DNA of 64,000 nucleotides, from the NCBI RefSeq assembly GCF_039621805.1, contig NZ_CP155075.1, positions 124,001 to 188,000 of the forward strand, written 5' to 3'. Below, piece by piece: positions 63,600-64,000 of this stretch. Made by a program: the position numbers and the translations under genes. Position 1 is the stretch's first letter. Each line of letters opens with the position of its first letter. This DNA comes from Paraburkholderia sp. PREW-6R (GTDB taxonomy: Bacteria; Pseudomonadota; Gammaproteobacteria; Burkholderiales; Burkholderiaceae). Under the pieces are notes generated by a model. It saw only the letters and a list, made by a program, of their open reading frames with translations. It did no database searches and was not told where the DNA came from.

Positions 63600-63974
63600 C
63601 GCGTTCTCAGGCATGGTCGGGGGGTATCGGCGGTCTACGACGGCCTGCGTCTGCGTCTGCGGCATCGCGTCGAGCCAGGCGTCGGCGTATGGCGTGCAAT
63701 CGACGTGGTTTGCGGAACGGTTCGGTACGCGGGTGCGCAATACGGGAGCAGCGCTGCCGTATCAGATCGCCGGCATCATCACGCCGGGATCGACGCCGTC
63801 GATCGTCACCTATCGGTTCGCCGCCTACTGTTCGCCACCTACGGCCACCCGCTACACATCTCGATCCAAATCGCCGCGACCGCTTTATTGAGCCTCGTGT
63901 GCGCGTGTTTCCTCGCTGAGCCTTTCAGGCGGGATCTGTCAGCGGAGCAGCAAGACGAGAAAGCCGAGCACTAA
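63600..63974 (+). pseudogene. Frameshifted MFS (metabolite:H+ symporter) C-terminal remnant
   Basis: Two frames together resemble the C-terminus of a metabolite:H+ symporter. The first frame encodes AYGVQSTWFAERFGTRVRNTG and PYQIAGIITPGSTPSIVT, matching the usual YGPQAAFFAELFGTRVRYTG stretch. The match then moves to another frame at about 63810-63827, which gives LLFATYGHPLHISIQIAATA and LAEPFRRDLSAEQQ before TAA 63972-63974. The shift and the lack of the N-terminal helices mean the gene is broken. A sequencing error could explain the frameshift alone, but not the missing N-terminal two thirds. Confidence 0.7.
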
Positions 63975-64000
63975 ATACGTGTGCATCCGCTTGCCCAGCG

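Overview
The window is GC-rich bacterial DNA with strong third-position G/C bias. It carries many LysR regulators, MFS carriers, molybdenum hydroxylases and an aromatic/furan catabolic island. This, together with the hmf-type furan cluster, points to a soil or plant-associated betaproteobacterium of the Burkholderia/Paraburkholderia/Cupriavidus group. That assignment is inference from gene content and base use; no rRNA is present. I saw no rRNA, tRNA, CRISPR array, complete insertion sequence or phage genes. The region looks like accessory metabolic chromosome or megaplasmid.

Layout. 1-3.1 kb: the 3' part of an IorB-type molybdenum hydroxylase and an exported Ntn-hydrolase. 3.2-11.2 kb (minus strand): a multicopper oxidase, then a run of sorbosone dehydrogenase, larC, larE, larB and a Tat-exported aldo/keto reductase. 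The three lar genes make the nickel-pincer nucleotide cofactor, but no larA-type enzyme lies in the window. 11.5-21.4 kb: cytochrome b561, a VIT-family transporter, and three regulator-target pairs (LysR/NIPSNAP, MerR/two alpha/beta hydrolases, LysR/sulfatase+MFS). 21.5-29.6 kb: a BBE-type FAD oxidase, an MFS exporter, a Gly-rich lipoprotein and a lone molybdenum hydroxylase large subunit.

30.1-44.5 kb is the centrepiece: a compact, translationally coupled gene set matching the furfural/5-hydroxymethylfurfural (HMF) pathway described in Cupriavidus basilensis. The order is LysR - hmfF - hmfG - hmfA - hmfB - hmfC - hmfD - hmfE - hmfH - MFS - LysR, flanked by two closely related LysR genes. Expected flow: HmfH oxidises HMF to furandicarboxylate, HmfF with the HmfG prenyl-FMN system decarboxylates it to 2-furoate, HmfD makes furoyl-CoA, HmfABC hydroxylates the ring, and HmfE releases 2-oxoglutarate. 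HmfA carries a fused CoxG/SRPBCC domain. A striking pair of concentric palindromes centred on base 31270 lies between the first LysR and hmfF.

44.9-55.9 kb: a hydrolase-SnoaL fusion with a metallo-beta-lactamase-fold enzyme, an MFS/IclR divergent pair with a PcaR-like operator, a metallophosphoesterase-ArsB-like-DMT run and a PTS IIA-domain protein. 56-62.4 kb: a tripartite RND efflux operon divergent from an OmpR-type response regulator, with two PmrA/QseB-like boxes between them and no sensor kinase beside it. 62.6-64 kb: a xylose-dehydrogenase-like SDR and a frameshifted MFS remnant.
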